Shown here: in pieces, positions 1 to 8,823 of the stretch | Position numbering within the stretch: the stretch's first letter is position 1 | Layout of the letters: the number at the start of each line of letters is the position of its first letter | Assembly (NCBI GenBank): GCA_902770725.1 | Contig: CACXUA010000007.1 | Span: forward strand, 24,165-88,164 | DNA from: an uncultured Bacteroidales bacterium | Lineage (GTDB): Bacteria; Bacteroidota; Bacteroidia; Bacteroidales; Bacteroidaceae | DNA: 64,000 nucleotides | Direction of reading: 5' to 3' | The notes under the pieces: generated by a model | Databases searched by the model: none | Told to the model about the DNA's origin: nothing | The model's input: the letters and a program-made list of their open reading frames with translations, nothing else | Program-made: the position numbers and the translations under genes

Positions 1-1
1 G

Positions 2-1708
2 ACGATGACACTCAACCTCGATGGTCTCTTTGCAAATGGTAATCCGAAAGCAAGGAACAAGACCTTGACCGTTGAGCATGTTGCAGAACCTATTTACCTT
101 GCTTTGCAGGCTCTGCCATCGTTGACGGCTCCAGTTCACAACGATGTTCTCTCGGTTGCTACGGCTTATTATGGTGGTAGCGTAGCCTATCATATCGCTC
201 ATAAGTACCCGAATGTTCGCAAAGCAATCGATACTTGGGCAAAGGACGAGAGGTCATTGGCTTTGGAGAGTCCGCTCGTCAAGAACCAGCAACTGGCTGA
301 CATCCTCCTCAACGAGACGCCTTGGATGCTCGAAGCACAGCAACAAAAGGCAAGTCGGCAACGTTTGGCTTCGCTCTTCGCTGAGATGGATCAGGAACAA
401 CGCAGGATGACAATGCTTTCAGCCCTTTCTGCAAGACAAAGTCAAGACGGCTCTTTCGGTTGGTTCCCTGGTATGAGTGGTAGCGTTTGGATGACTTCGC
501 AGGTCGCTTCGCTGCTGGTAAGGCTTGGAGCCATCAAGGGTGAATGGTCGATTCCAGAAGGTCAAATCCTCGACAAAGCGATGTCTTACCTCGAAAAAGA
601 TATGCATAAAGAGGTGGAAGCGTTGCGCAAAGAGAAGAATCCGACCTTGTCCCTCTCCGAACTTCGTTACCTATATATATATATAATGTATAGGAACAAA
701 CTGAACGACGATGCCCAATATCTCCTTTCTCTCTTGAAGAAGCAGGCCGAAGACCTCGACAGAGAACCTCGAGCCCTTGCTGCAATCGTGCTGAAGAGAG
801 CAGGAGAGGAGAAGAAGGCACAGGCTTTGATGCCTCGCATCCACAAGTTGCTTCGTCATTCAGACGGAATGTATCTGGCTTATCCAGGAGGTAGCTTTAC
901 CAGTATTGACCGCAAAGTTCAGACTCATGTCAACTTGATGGAGGCCGTTCAGACTGTCGAACCGAAAGAGACGGATTTGCTCGCCAAGATGGCAGAATGG
1001 CTTATCCAGCAGAAACGAACGCAGGAATGGGAGCAGCCAATACAATCGGCTGATGCGATTTATGCGTTGATGCAGACCCCTCTCCATAGTGAAGGCGGAG
1101 CTTTTAGCGGTCAAGTCTCTTACAATAACCAAGTGAAAAAGCTCGAACCGCCCAAGCCTTTCACAGGTTATGTTCGCGAACGCATTGAATCCATCTCGAA
1201 GCCAAAGGAACTTCACATCGAGCAAAAGGCTGAAGGGACAGGCCTCGCTTGGGGTGCAGTCTTTGCTCAATACCAGCTTCCTGCTACAGAAGTGGAGCAT
1301 CATCGCGAAGGTATGACCATTCGCAGAGAAATATCTATAGAGAATAGGAATGGGTCAATGGTCAATGGTCAATGGTCAATGGGCGACCGCATCCACGTCC
1401 GTTACACGATTACTGCAGATAAAGATTACGAATATGTTTGTTTGAGGGCTCCTCGTCCTGCAGCAACAGAGCCAGCTCAGCAACTTTCGGGCTATCATTG
1501 GCAAAGCGGTTTGGGCTATTATCAAGCGATGCACGATGCCAGCACGGAGTACTTCATGGACAGACTGCCAAGAGGAACCTATGTTATCGAAGAGGATTGG
1601 ATTGTGAGTCGAGACGGCAACTTCCTCTTGCCTCCAGCCCGTCTGACTTGCCTTTATGCACCTGAATTCCAGTCGAATACTGCTGGCGAGAAGTTCAAGG
1701 TTAAGTGA
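2..1708 (+). CDS. Alpha-2-macroglobulin family protein, C-terminal part (5' end outside window)
   Basis: The reading frame is open to the left edge, so the Met at position 5 is probably internal. About 567 C-terminal residues are visible. Visible residues ~60-400 are helical, with the motif DGSFGWFPGM at ~147-156, typical of the alpha/alpha-toroid (thioester-type) domain of bacterial alpha-2-macroglobulins. Residues ~460-567 match the C-terminal macroglobulin domain of the Bacteroidetes family (GDRIHVRYTI, then LSGYHWQSGLGYYQA and YAPEFQSNT). Such proteins are large cell-envelope proteins thought to trap proteases. No thioester CxEQ motif is in the visible part. A (TA)n run at 671-686 and a 7-bp tandem repeat at 1354-1382 (residues ~450-460, NGSMVNGQWSMG) are translated in frame. 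The family call is firm; the function is inferred. Confidence 0.85.
   Translation, partial: TMTLNLDGLFANGNPKARNKTLTVEHVAEPIYLALQALPSLTAPVHNDVLSVATAYYGGSVAYHIAHKYPNVRKAIDTWAKDERSLALESPLVKNQQLADILLNETPWMLEAQQQKASRQRLASLFAEMDQEQRRMTMLSALSARQSQDGSFGWFPGMSGSVWMTSQVASLLVRLGAIKGEWSIPEGQILDKAMSYLEKDMHKEVEALRKEKNPTLSLSELRYLYIYIMYRNKLNDDAQYLLSLLKKQAEDLDREPRALAAIVLKRAGEEKKAQALMPRIHKLLRHSDGMYLAYPGGSFTSIDRKVQTHVNLMEAVQTVEPKETDLLAKMAEWLIQQKRTQEWEQPIQSADAIYALMQTPLHSEGGAFSGQVSYNNQVKKLEPPKPFTGYVRERIESISKPKELHIEQKAEGTGLAWGAVFAQYQLPATEVEHHREGMTIRREISIENRNGSMVNGQWSMGDRIHVRYTITADKDYEYVCLRAPRPAATEPAQQLSGYHWQSGLGYYQAMHDASTEYFMDRLPRGTYVIEEDWIVSRDGNFLLPPARLTCLYAPEFQSNTAGEKFKVK
1354..1382 (+). repeat. 7-bp tandem repeat translated inside the A2M gene
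   Basis: Four copies of the word GGTCAAT/GTCAATG run in tandem and encode a Gly/Asn/Ser/Met/Trp-rich stretch just before the C-terminal domain. The reading frame stays open. The word is of the same kind as the microsatellites found just upstream of start codons elsewhere in this window. Confidence 0.8.
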
Positions 1709-1718
1709 CTCTGAAAAC

Positions 1719-1850
1719 ACGGCGTGCCGCGTTCTCAAACATGGTGTGCCGAGTTCTCAAAGATGGCGTGCCAAGTTCTCAAAGATGGCGTGCCATCTTT
1801 GTCAACTTAACACGTTAAGTTTTGCAACTTCACTAGCGTAGTTTTTTGAG
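1719..1850. repeat. 22-bp-period palindromic array 1 (6 units)
   Basis: Six contiguous 22-bp units begin at 1719, 1741, 1763, 1785, 1807 and 1829. Cores are ACGGCGTGCCGC, ATGGTGTGCCGA, ATGGCGTGCCAA, ATGGCGTGCCAT, TTAACACGTTAA and a divergent last unit containing CACTAGCGTAGTT. Spacers resemble GTTCTCAAAG. Bases 1780-1801 form a near-perfect 22-bp palindrome (CAAAGATGGC, GT, GCCATCTTTG). The array lies between the A2M stop and the promoter of the next gene. Confidence 0.9.
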
Positions 1851-1856
1851 GATTGC

Positions 1857-1887
1857 TTGCAAGTTACAAAAAATAGTATTATCTTTG
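1857..1887 (+). promoter_or_regulatory. Bacteroidetes-type promoter for the SGNH esterase gene
   Basis: The -7 element TATCTTTG is at 1880-1887 and a -33-like TTG at 1857-1859, with a 20-bp spacer. It predicts transcription starting about 35 bases before the ATG at 1924 and argues against the earlier in-frame start at 1846. Confidence 0.75.
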
Positions 1888-1923
1888 CAGCGATTATTAA
1901 CAGGATACAATCTTTTCAAACCA

Positions 1924-4900
1924 ATGAAAACGAATCACACATTGTTGGTACTCGCTTTGTTTGCAAGCATGCTGAGTGCTAAGGCACAGACCATCGAACG
2001 TACCTTCTACATCGACTACGGACAGAACAACGTGTCGGGTCAGGGCTTTAAGACTGTCGGAGCCGACAAGAACGGACATTATTGGAACAATATCTTCGGC
2101 AAGGGAACGGGTGCTCCAGACAAAGCCTATCCCCAGACCATCAGTCTCGTTACCTCCAGCAATACGACGACGGATTGCAAGTTGCAGCTCTCGTCGCGTT
2201 TCTCGACGAATGGCTATACCAATGGCGGCTTGCAGAATCCATCGGCTTCGCTGCTTGGTGACCTCGCCATCGAGAGTGCAACGCAAGACTATATCTTCCT
2301 GGAAGGCGGTCAGGACTATGGCGTGATTCATTTCAAGGGACTCGACCTCAGCAAGGGCTACCGCTTCTATATGTTCGGCTCTCGTACTGCAACAGAAACC
2401 AGAGCAGCCTATTTCGACTTGACTGGCGAGAACTGTTGGCGAGAAGAAATGGCGATGTCTGGCACAGGAATAGGCAATGGAGGCTACAACGGCAACAATA
2501 ACAATGTCCTGACCTCAGACATCATCTTCCCAGACAAGAACGGCAACATCGACCTCACCATCATTAAGCGTAGCTCAGGCATCATGGTCTATCTCAATTG
2601 CATGAAGATAGAGGAGGTGTCTGGCGTGGAGCGCCCCAATCAGGAACTCACCTTGACGCAGAAGATGTACTTCGATTTCGGCGAGACCAACAACAATACT
2701 CGCGGACATCAAACCAGCGGAGCAGATGCTAACGGCAATCGTTGGAACAATATCACATCAGGTTCTTCTACCACCAATGCTATCAATGCAAACAAAATCG
2801 TCAGCATCAGGAACAGTGAAAACACTGCTACTGGGGCAAGATTCTATGTTGTGGAGAAGACCTACACCAATGGTGTCGATGCTGGAGGCAATAATAATCC
2901 TACTGCAGACGACCTTGGAGACCTCGCCATAAAGACCGCTACCGAGGACTATGTCTTTACGGATAATGGCGAAGTCCGTTCCTTCAAGATTGCGAAGCTT
3001 AATGTCAACCACTGTTATCGCTTCTTCATTTATGGTTCGAGAAACCATACCGACAATCGTGCAACACTATACAACATCAAGGGTCAGCATACTTGGACCG
3101 GCGGACAAACAACTTCTGGCTCCGACATAGGAGGCGAAGGTTATCACGGCAACCTGAGTAACATCCTCCAGAGCGACTACATCTATCCGGACAAGGATGG
3201 CAACATCGTCATCACTTACCAGCGTGTCTTTGGTATGGCACACATCAATGCGATGCGGATAGAAGAGTACGAGGGCGGAACTCGCCCAGAAGAACCGCTC
3301 GTATTCAGTGGCCTCTCTCTTAGCGGAAATGCGGAAGATGTGACCTTCAAGAAGCTTGAAGATAATGTTTATGAGGCTTATGCCCGTCTCAATGCTGGCA
3401 CTTTCAACTTGATTGGCACAGTGGATGGCGAACCGATTACGCTTTCCAACAATGGCAACGGCACTTTCAGTGTTGAAGGCAGCACGCCATTCTCAGTCGC
3501 TCAAAACTGTGTGGCTCGTATCACAGTCAATACTGCCGGTAACACTTACAGTGTTCTTCCTGTCACGATGAACATTCGTGGCAATATGGGAGCAGGCAGT
3601 CCCGTCATTCCCTACAAGGGTGATGGCGTCTTCGAGGGAGAGGTTACACTTCAGGAAACAGCCTCTCAGCAATGGGTTGACAAGACAATGTACTTCGCCC
3701 TCAACAATGACGATGCCTATGCCATCAAGCGTTTGCAAGGAGCAGCCACACGATATGTGCTCGGAGAAGCAGAGAAGGGACAAAGTGTGGAGAACATCTA
3801 TCAGAACTCTGGCACTTATACCATTACCGTCGATATGAAGAACATGGTGTACGACATCAGTGCTCCAATCGACGAACACCGCATCTCTGTCTTCGGCTCA
3901 TCAGTGGCTAATGGTCAGGGCGCTACAGATTGGAAGGGCTATCGCTACCTTTATGGTCAGCAACTCATCGCTCGCCATAATGAAGGCAGGAGTGCGAACC
4001 CCTTCTATACCACTAATGTCTCTATCGGAGGCAACACAACAACTAACCTCCTGAACCGCTATGACGACCTTATTCGCGACTTTGGCCGTTACGTCATCTT
4101 TGGTCTTTCGCTTGGTAACGAAGGCATTCATGGTGCAAGCAACCAGCAGGCCGTCTTCAATCAATGGCGCGACAATATGCTTTCATTAATAAGAAAGGTA
4201 CGCGCAGACGGGAAGATTCCGATGGTGATGAACAACTATACTCGCAGCGACTACAACGACGATGACTACTATTACGTGAAGCAGCTCAACTTGCTCATCC
4301 ACGAGTGGGATGTTCCTTCGACCAATGTGCTGGGCTCTATCGACAAGGGCAACGGACAATGGGCAGACGGTTATGTTGCCGATACCTATCATCAGAATAC
4401 GGCTGGTCACGCTGAGTTCATGTATGCGATGGTGCCTTCCCTTTACGATGCTCTCAAGGCAGGCAAACCACAACCTGTGCGTAATCGTGCGAAGAGCATG
4501 ACTATCGAAGCTGGTAACGAGATATACTTCGAACCTGAAGAAACAGTTCATCCCTTCACCATCACAGTTCGACTTAAAGGAACAGAGGGACAGGTTGTCT
4601 GCCTTACTCAGGCTTCTGGCACAGAGCAAGCTGTCGTTCGTGTAAATGAAGATGGAACCGTTACCTATACTTCGCCAACAGGTTCGACAATCACTTCTAC
4701 CACGAAGATCAATGATAGCAATTGGCATCACGTCACCCTGACGAGTTATTATGCGCAGCGTCGCACACTTCTCTATGTTGACAAGACAAAGGCTGGCGAG
4801 ATAGGGGAGCGTCTGGCAAAGATAGAGGCCGTCAGCCTTGGCGACGAGAACAATAATCGTGAGGTTAGCGAGTTGTTCTTCTGGCGTTCAGGCATGACAC

Positions 4901-5691
4901 CAGAGGAAGTGACAGCCGTTTGCAATGGCAAGATGCTGAAGTCCAGCCTTGAGGTATATGTACCGCTTGGAGGCATAGCAGACTTGGATAACCTTGCTCA
5001 AAGCACAAACCAGGTCTTCTATGGACCGAAAAAGGCTAAGGAATATGAGCGGGCTGCAGTAGATGTCTTCTTTATGCCGGATGATGGCTCTGCAGGCTTT
5101 AATTCAGGCGAGAACTACGACAAACTCGTTGACGGTAATACTGGGACAAAGTGGTGTCTCAATGGTGGCGAAGGTAATCCTGTGTATGCCATCTTCCACG
5201 CCTCACATCCCATCTATGTGACGGGTTACAAGATTACGACGGCGAATGACAACTCCCAGTACACAGGCCGCAATCCTAAGTCATGGACGTTCTATGGTTC
5301 TACTTCCGACAGCAATCCTGGTGTGAACGATGCCTCTTGGGAGGTAATCGCTTCCGTTACCAACGACACAAAGCTTCAGGATGTGAACTTCACAACTTAT
5401 ACCTATACGCTTCCGTCTGAGACAACGAAGGCTTATCAGAGCTTCAAGTGGGAGGTGACGGCACGCAAGGGCGGTGGCAACAATGTAATACAGGTCTCCG
5501 AGTTCCGTCCTACATATAGCGATGCTGTGGTAGGCGTCCCTCGTCCTGATAGTGATTGGACTGGCATCAACAACCTTAATGTCTTCAATGGCGTTAATGA
5601 TACCATCTATAATCTTTCAGGTCAGCGTTTGGCAAAAATGCAAAGAGGCATAAACATCAGTCAGGGAAAGAAGATCTTAAATGGTAAATGA
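1924..5691 (+). CDS. Secreted multidomain SGNH-hydrolase/esterase with LamG and F5/8C-like domains
   Basis: A 1255-residue protein. The start at 1924 gives a signal peptide ending near SAKAQ and fits the promoter at 1880. Residues ~24-230 and ~245-450 are two copies of an unnamed beta-rich module (both begin Y-D-Y/F-G and contain GYRF/CYRF and YGSR/FGSR). A SusE/F-like stretch follows. Residues ~654-840 look like an SGNH hydrolase: FGSSVANGQGA (nucleophile block), GLSLGNEG, and DTYHQNTAGH (catalytic Asp/His block). A LamG-like domain (~855-1010) and an F5/8 type C-like domain (~1045-1195) follow, then a tail YNLSGQRLAKMQRGINIS of the Prevotella C-terminal signal type. It probably deacylates a glycan at the cell surface; the substrate is unknown. 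The next gene overlaps its last 11 bases. Confidence 0.8.
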   Translation: MKTNHTLLVLALFASMLSAKAQTIERTFYIDYGQNNVSGQGFKTVGADKNGHYWNNIFGKGTGAPDKAYPQTISLVTSSNTTTDCKLQLSSRFSTNGYTNGGLQNPSASLLGDLAIESATQDYIFLEGGQDYGVIHFKGLDLSKGYRFYMFGSRTATETRAAYFDLTGENCWREEMAMSGTGIGNGGYNGNNNNVLTSDIIFPDKNGNIDLTIIKRSSGIMVYLNCMKIEEVSGVERPNQELTLTQKMYFDFGETNNNTRGHQTSGADANGNRWNNITSGSSTTNAINANKIVSIRNSENTATGARFYVVEKTYTNGVDAGGNNNPTADDLGDLAIKTATEDYVFTDNGEVRSFKIAKLNVNHCYRFFIYGSRNHTDNRATLYNIKGQHTWTGGQTTSGSDIGGEGYHGNLSNILQSDYIYPDKDGNIVITYQRVFGMAHINAMRIEEYEGGTRPEEPLVFSGLSLSGNAEDVTFKKLEDNVYEAYARLNAGTFNLIGTVDGEPITLSNNGNGTFSVEGSTPFSVAQNCVARITVNTAGNTYSVLPVTMNIRGNMGAGSPVIPYKGDGVFEGEVTLQETASQQWVDKTMYFALNNDDAYAIKRLQGAATRYVLGEAEKGQSVENIYQNSGTYTITVDMKNMVYDISAPIDEHRISVFGSSVANGQGATDWKGYRYLYGQQLIARHNEGRSANPFYTTNVSIGGNTTTNLLNRYDDLIRDFGRYVIFGLSLGNEGIHGASNQQAVFNQWRDNMLSLIRKVRADGKIPMVMNNYTRSDYNDDDYYYVKQLNLLIHEWDVPSTNVLGSIDKGNGQWADGYVADTYHQNTAGHAEFMYAMVPSLYDALKAGKPQPVRNRAKSMTIEAGNEIYFEPEETVHPFTITVRLKGTEGQVVCLTQASGTEQAVVRVNEDGTVTYTSPTGSTITSTTKINDSNWHHVTLTSYYAQRRTLLYVDKTKAGEIGERLAKIEAVSLGDENNNREVSELFFWRSGMTPEEVTAVCNGKMLKSSLEVYVPLGGIADLDNLAQSTNQVFYGPKKAKEYERAAVDVFFMPDDGSAGFNSGENYDKLVDGNTGTKWCLNGGEGNPVYAIFHASHPIYVTGYKITTANDNSQYTGRNPKSWTFYGSTSDSNPGVNDASWEVIASVTNDTKLQDVNFTTYTYTLPSETTKAYQSFKWEVTARKGGGNNVIQVSEFRPTYSDAVVGVPRPDSDWTGINNLNVFNGVNDTIYNLSGQRLAKMQRGINISQGKKILNGK

Positions 5692-6532
5692 GAAATGGTT
5701 CACTGTGGCTGGCGAGCCAGCAGTGGTGACAGCGGCACGCAAGAAGATCCTCGGCGAGTTCGAGGACCTCGAGTTTTATCCTGAAGGTCATCGTTATGTT
5801 TTGCACGACAAGACGCTGCCTTCTGTGTCGAATGTTACCCATTGTTTCATCCGTGAGCCTTTCAATGAGCAGTTGCAGGCAAGGCGTTATGCCGAGAAGC
5901 GTGGCCAGACTGCTGAGTATTGGATACAGCAATGGCGGCAGAACTCTTTCCGAGCCACAACCCTTGGCACTAAGACGCATGCTTATGGAGAGAGCCTTGG
6001 CTATCTCAGAGCAGGAATGCCAGAACGAATCTGCCCTTCCATGCAGAGGCAATACATGCCTCAGTACGGCTTCCTTGCTCCTATTCATCCAAAGGAAGAG
6101 GCTGTGCTCAAGTTCATGAACGAGATGCCGAACAGTATGCATCTTGTCCTTAATGAGGCACAAGTGTATAGTGGCAAGAATCCTTCCAAGGAGCGAAACC
6201 TCAAGCAGCAGCTTGCTGGCACCTTCGATATGCTTTATTACAACGACGGAAGCGACGGCCAGCCAGCAGGCTTCATGGTGCTCGACTATAAGACCAACGC
6301 CAATCTTGCCAACGAATACAATCGCCGCTTTGGTCGAGTGCTCAGTTCTCCCTTTGCAGATATGACAGAGGAAGACCTCTCGCTCTACACCATACAGCTC
6401 AGCCTCTATGCTCTCATGCTCGAAGACATTGGCATACCCATCATCTCTCGCCGCATCATCTGGCTTAAAGACGGAGAGTATGAAGCCATTCCTGTCCCCG
6501 ATGTCTCCGAGAAACTAAGGCAGATCCTATGA
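5681..6532 (+). CDS. RecB-like PD-(D/E)XK nuclease-superfamily protein
   Basis: 283 residues, not annotated by any named pathway I recognise. The motif order fits the RecB/Cas4-type PD-(D/E)XK fold: GTKTHAYGE (H100), Glu159 in LNEAQVY, GTFD (D183), LDYKT (D202, K204) and QLSLYALML (Q239-xxx-Y243). The N-terminal ~90 residues are family-specific (FYPEGHRYVLHDKTLPSVSN). It starts inside the last codons of the esterase gene (11-base overlap in another frame), so it is probably co-transcribed. No helicase or Cas gene is adjacent, so the role is unknown; a DNA-repair or phage-derived nuclease is possible. Confidence 0.75.
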   Translation: MVNEKWFTVAGEPAVVTAARKKILGEFEDLEFYPEGHRYVLHDKTLPSVSNVTHCFIREPFNEQLQARRYAEKRGQTAEYWIQQWRQNSFRATTLGTKTHAYGESLGYLRAGMPERICPSMQRQYMPQYGFLAPIHPKEEAVLKFMNEMPNSMHLVLNEAQVYSGKNPSKERNLKQQLAGTFDMLYYNDGSDGQPAGFMVLDYKTNANLANEYNRRFGRVLSSPFADMTEEDLSLYTIQLSLYALMLEDIGIPIISRRIIWLKDGEYEAIPVPDVSEKLRQIL

Positions 6533-6566
6533 TAACTCTCAACTCTCAACTCTTAACTCTTAACTA
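6533..6566. repeat. 8-bp leader microsatellite (CTCTCAA/CTCTTAA)
   Basis: About four degenerate copies of AACTCTCA/AACTCTTA fill the gap between the nuclease-like gene and the start of the J-domain gene at 6571. The complement (GTTAAGAG) is the same word seen upstream of the TonB receptor at 61048. Confidence 0.75.
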
Positions 6567-6570
6567 ATAA

Positions 6571-6984
6571 ATGTCTTGCCTGCTTAACTTTCGACTCATC
6601 TTTGCCCTTATAGGTTGGCGAATGGGAGGAGGTCGTGGACTCATCCTCGGCTTCCTGCTGGGCTGGCTGCTCGATTCTATGTATCGGCGCCCCACCATTC
6701 ACTTTACCTACCAGAAAGGCACGGACGACTTCTCTGGCTACCAGAAAGAGGAGCACGAGTGGCAGCCATATGTCGATGTAACTTTGCAGGAAGCCTATCG
6801 GACCCTTGGCATACGCGAGACTGCCACAGACGACGAGGTGCGGCAAGCCTATCGTGAGTTGGCTCTTCGCTATCATCCTGATCGGGTCGAGGCACAAGGC
6901 GAAGCAGCCAAAGAAGAAGCTGAAAAGAAGTTTCGCGAAGTGACGGAGGCACGCGACATCATCTTTCGCGCACGAGGCATATAA
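6571..6984 (+). CDS. Membrane-anchored J-domain (DnaJ-like) protein
   Basis: 137 residues. Residues ~6-32 are hydrophobic and Gly-rich (GGGRGLILGFLLGWLL), a likely membrane anchor. Residues ~68-137 are a J domain: LGIRETATDDEVRQAYRELA, then YHPDR containing the invariant HPD (near 102-104), then KKFREVTEARDII. The J domain at the C-terminus resembles DjlA-type co-chaperones, which stimulate DnaK ATPase at the membrane. It follows the nuclease-like gene after a microsatellite spacer and may share its transcript. The co-chaperone role is inferred from the HPD motif. Confidence 0.85.
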   Translation: MSCLLNFRLIFALIGWRMGGGRGLILGFLLGWLLDSMYRRPTIHFTYQKGTDDFSGYQKEEHEWQPYVDVTLQEAYRTLGIRETATDDEVRQAYRELALRYHPDRVEAQGEAAKEEAEKKFREVTEARDIIFRARGI

Positions 6985-7104
6985 TTTTAATAAGGTATAA
7001 GCACAAGAAAACATAAAAAACAGACAAAACGAGGCATTTTTAAGGTTTTTCTTCATTTAAGGCCAACTTTTTTTGAGAAAAGATGAAAAAAAAAGTAAAA
7101 AAGT

Positions 7105-7135
7105 TTTGGTGGTTATGAAAAAAGCACTAAATTTG
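7105..7135 (+). promoter_or_regulatory. Promoter for the cohesin/dockerin-like gene pair
   Basis: -7 element TAAATTTG at 7128-7135, -33 TTTG at 7105-7108, spacer 19 bp. The leader to the ATG at 7182 is about 42 bases. Confidence 0.75.
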
Positions 7136-7181
7136 CAGCAGAAAACTATAAAAACAACATTAATAACAAAATCTAAGTTTT

Positions 7182-7865
7182 ATGAAAAAGAGAATTTTAC
7201 TTTCTTTGGTGTCATTCTTTGTTATGACAGCCATGTGGGCAACTATTGCCGAGAAGTATCAGATGTATGTAACAGCTGATGCTAATGGTAAGGTTGGTGA
7301 AACAGCAACTCTCACTTTGAACATGAAGAACCAGAACTTCCCCGCTATGTGGAAGTGTATAGTTGCTCTTCCTGAGGGCGTTACTTATGTAGACGGTACT
7401 ATCGCTGCTGCAGGTGCTCGCTATCCCGAAGGCTCTAACCCAGAATTTTCTGCTACTGTTAATTCAGATGGTACTATTACTTTCCAAGGCTGGACTTCTA
7501 CAGGTGTAGCTATGACAAACACTGATGGTGTTGTCGCTACTTTCGATGTAGCTGTTGCAGGTGATGTAACTCCTGGTGATTATGAAGTTGTCGTTAACAG
7601 CTCTCTGCTTACTGAAGTTGGCGGTACAACTCACCAGTGGACTACTCCCAATCCTTTCACTTGGACTATCGAAGAAGGCACAACTCCTGGCCTTCGTGGT
7701 GACGTGAATCTTGATGGTTCAGTTGATATCGCTGACGTAGTAGAAGTTCTTGCTTTGATGGCTGCTGATACAGATCCTGTTGGAAGCCCTGGTGATGTAA
7801 ATGCCGACGGCGTTATTGATATTGCTGACGTAGTAGAAGTTTTGTCTATTATGGCTGCTCAATAA
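7182..7865 (+). CDS. Secreted cohesin-like protein with a C-terminal type I dockerin
   Basis: 227 residues. A signal peptide (MKKRILLSLVSFFVMTAMWA) is followed by a beta-rich cohesin-like domain (~22-160; note ALPEGVTYVDG). After a Thr/Pro linker, residues ~169-227 form a type I dockerin: two calcium-loop repeats, GDVNLDGSVDIADVVEV (~170) and GDVNADGVIDIADVVEV (~203). Dockerins bind cohesins to build surface enzyme complexes; here both folds are in one protein. The next gene, 50 bases downstream, encodes another protein with the same cohesin-like start, so they may interact. The fold of the N-terminal domain is inferred from pattern. Confidence 0.85.
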   Translation: MKKRILLSLVSFFVMTAMWATIAEKYQMYVTADANGKVGETATLTLNMKNQNFPAMWKCIVALPEGVTYVDGTIAAAGARYPEGSNPEFSATVNSDGTITFQGWTSTGVAMTNTDGVVATFDVAVAGDVTPGDYEVVVNSSLLTEVGGTTHQWTTPNPFTWTIEEGTTPGLRGDVNLDGSVDIADVVEVLALMAADTDPVGSPGDVNADGVIDIADVVEVLSIMAAQ

Positions 7866-7915
7866 TAATCCTTTTACTAATATTAAGTATAACCAATTAA
7901 TAAATTCAAATCACA

Positions 7916-8605
7916 ATGAAAAAGTTTTACATGACAATGGTTGCTCTGCTGTGCGGTGTTGCAGCAATGGCACAAGATGGTGATGGCCTGTATGTTAACG
8001 ACATTAAGGTGGACAAGGGCGCAACTAGCGTAACTATTCCTGTTTGCTTGAAGAACAGCATTTATGTAAGTTCAATCTCCTTCCGTATTGATCTTCCCGA
8101 AGGTGTTACTATTAAAGTAAGCAAGGGTAAGTTGCAGAATTATACGCTCAATTCTGATCGTGCTGATGGATATTCTGTTGAATATCAGAAGGTGAATGGT
8201 TTAAATGGAGGACAGATTGCTGTATTTAGCACATATCCTTTCGATTTAAATGATGGTCCAATTATTAATATTGATGCAGCTATCTCAGAGGAAGTGGCCG
8301 CTGTAGATGGAACCTATCCAGTTGCTTTGACAGCTATTGGTTATGCAGCACCAAAAGTTCCTGCTGATGAGGTAGGAGACTTCGACGGTATCGAAGAATA
8401 TAATGATGGCCGTTCCTATGTTGTAAGTGGCGAGATGACCAAAACGGAAACATCTTTCACTCTGACTATTGGTGATGGTACTGGCATCAACAGCATCAAT
8501 GCTGAGGACAGCAAGGCTCCCGTTTACAACGTAGCTGGCCAGCGCGTAAGCAAGGCTCAGAAGGGCGTTTACATCCAGAACGGTAAGAAGGTTGCTGTTA
8601 AGTAA
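7916..8605 (+). CDS. Secreted cohesin-like domain protein with Prevotella-type C-terminal tail
   Basis: 229 residues. A signal peptide (cleavage near AAMAQ) precedes a beta-rich domain with DLPEGVTIKVSKG, similar in layout to the neighbouring dockerin protein (both have 'LPEGVT' after a CLKNS/LNMKN strand). The last ~27 residues (YNVAGQRVSKAQKGVYI, then GKKV) match the C-terminal motif frequent in secreted Prevotella proteins, thought to be a sorting signal, though the machinery is not proven. No dockerin is present. It ends at a strong terminator, so this and the upstream gene form a two-gene unit. Confidence 0.75.
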   Translation: MKKFYMTMVALLCGVAAMAQDGDGLYVNDIKVDKGATSVTIPVCLKNSIYVSSISFRIDLPEGVTIKVSKGKLQNYTLNSDRADGYSVEYQKVNGLNGGQIAVFSTYPFDLNDGPIINIDAAISEEVAAVDGTYPVALTAIGYAAPKVPADEVGDFDGIEEYNDGRSYVVSGEMTKTETSFTLTIGDGTGINSINAEDSKAPVYNVAGQRVSKAQKGVYIQNGKKVAVK

Positions 8606-8630
8606 TCATTCTCTCAGCCTAAATACTTAA

Positions 8631-8657
8631 GTCTCCGATTCGTCGGAGACTTTTTTT
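8631..8657 (+). terminator. Rho-independent terminator after the cohesin-like pair
   Basis: A perfect 8-bp stem GTCTCCGA / TCGGAGAC (8631-8638, 8643-8650) closes a TTCG tetraloop and is followed by seven Ts. Confidence 0.95.
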
Positions 8658-8681
8658 ATCCATACAATTTAATATAAAAAG

Positions 8682-8769
8682 ATGGCACGCCAAGTTCTTC
8701 AACTTAACGTGCCATCTTTGCGAACTTAACGTGCCATCTTTGCCAACATGGCACGCCGAGTTTTTTGGG
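8682..8769. repeat. 22-bp-period palindromic array 2 (4 units)
   Basis: Units begin at 8682, 8704, 8726 and 8748. Cores are ATGGCACGCCAA, TTAACGTGCCAT (twice, a hybrid of the TTAA and CCAT half-sites) and ATGGCACGCCGA. The array sits between convergent genes, after the terminator at 8631. Confidence 0.9.
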
Positions 8770-8823
8770 GGTCTATACCTCTTTGCTCAAGGTATTAGTA
8801 TTCTTTGTTCGAAGGGTCTGCCT

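Noticed and set aside
1719-1850. CRISPR array
   Set aside because: The 22-bp units are contiguous palindromic repeats without unique spacers, and no cas genes are present.
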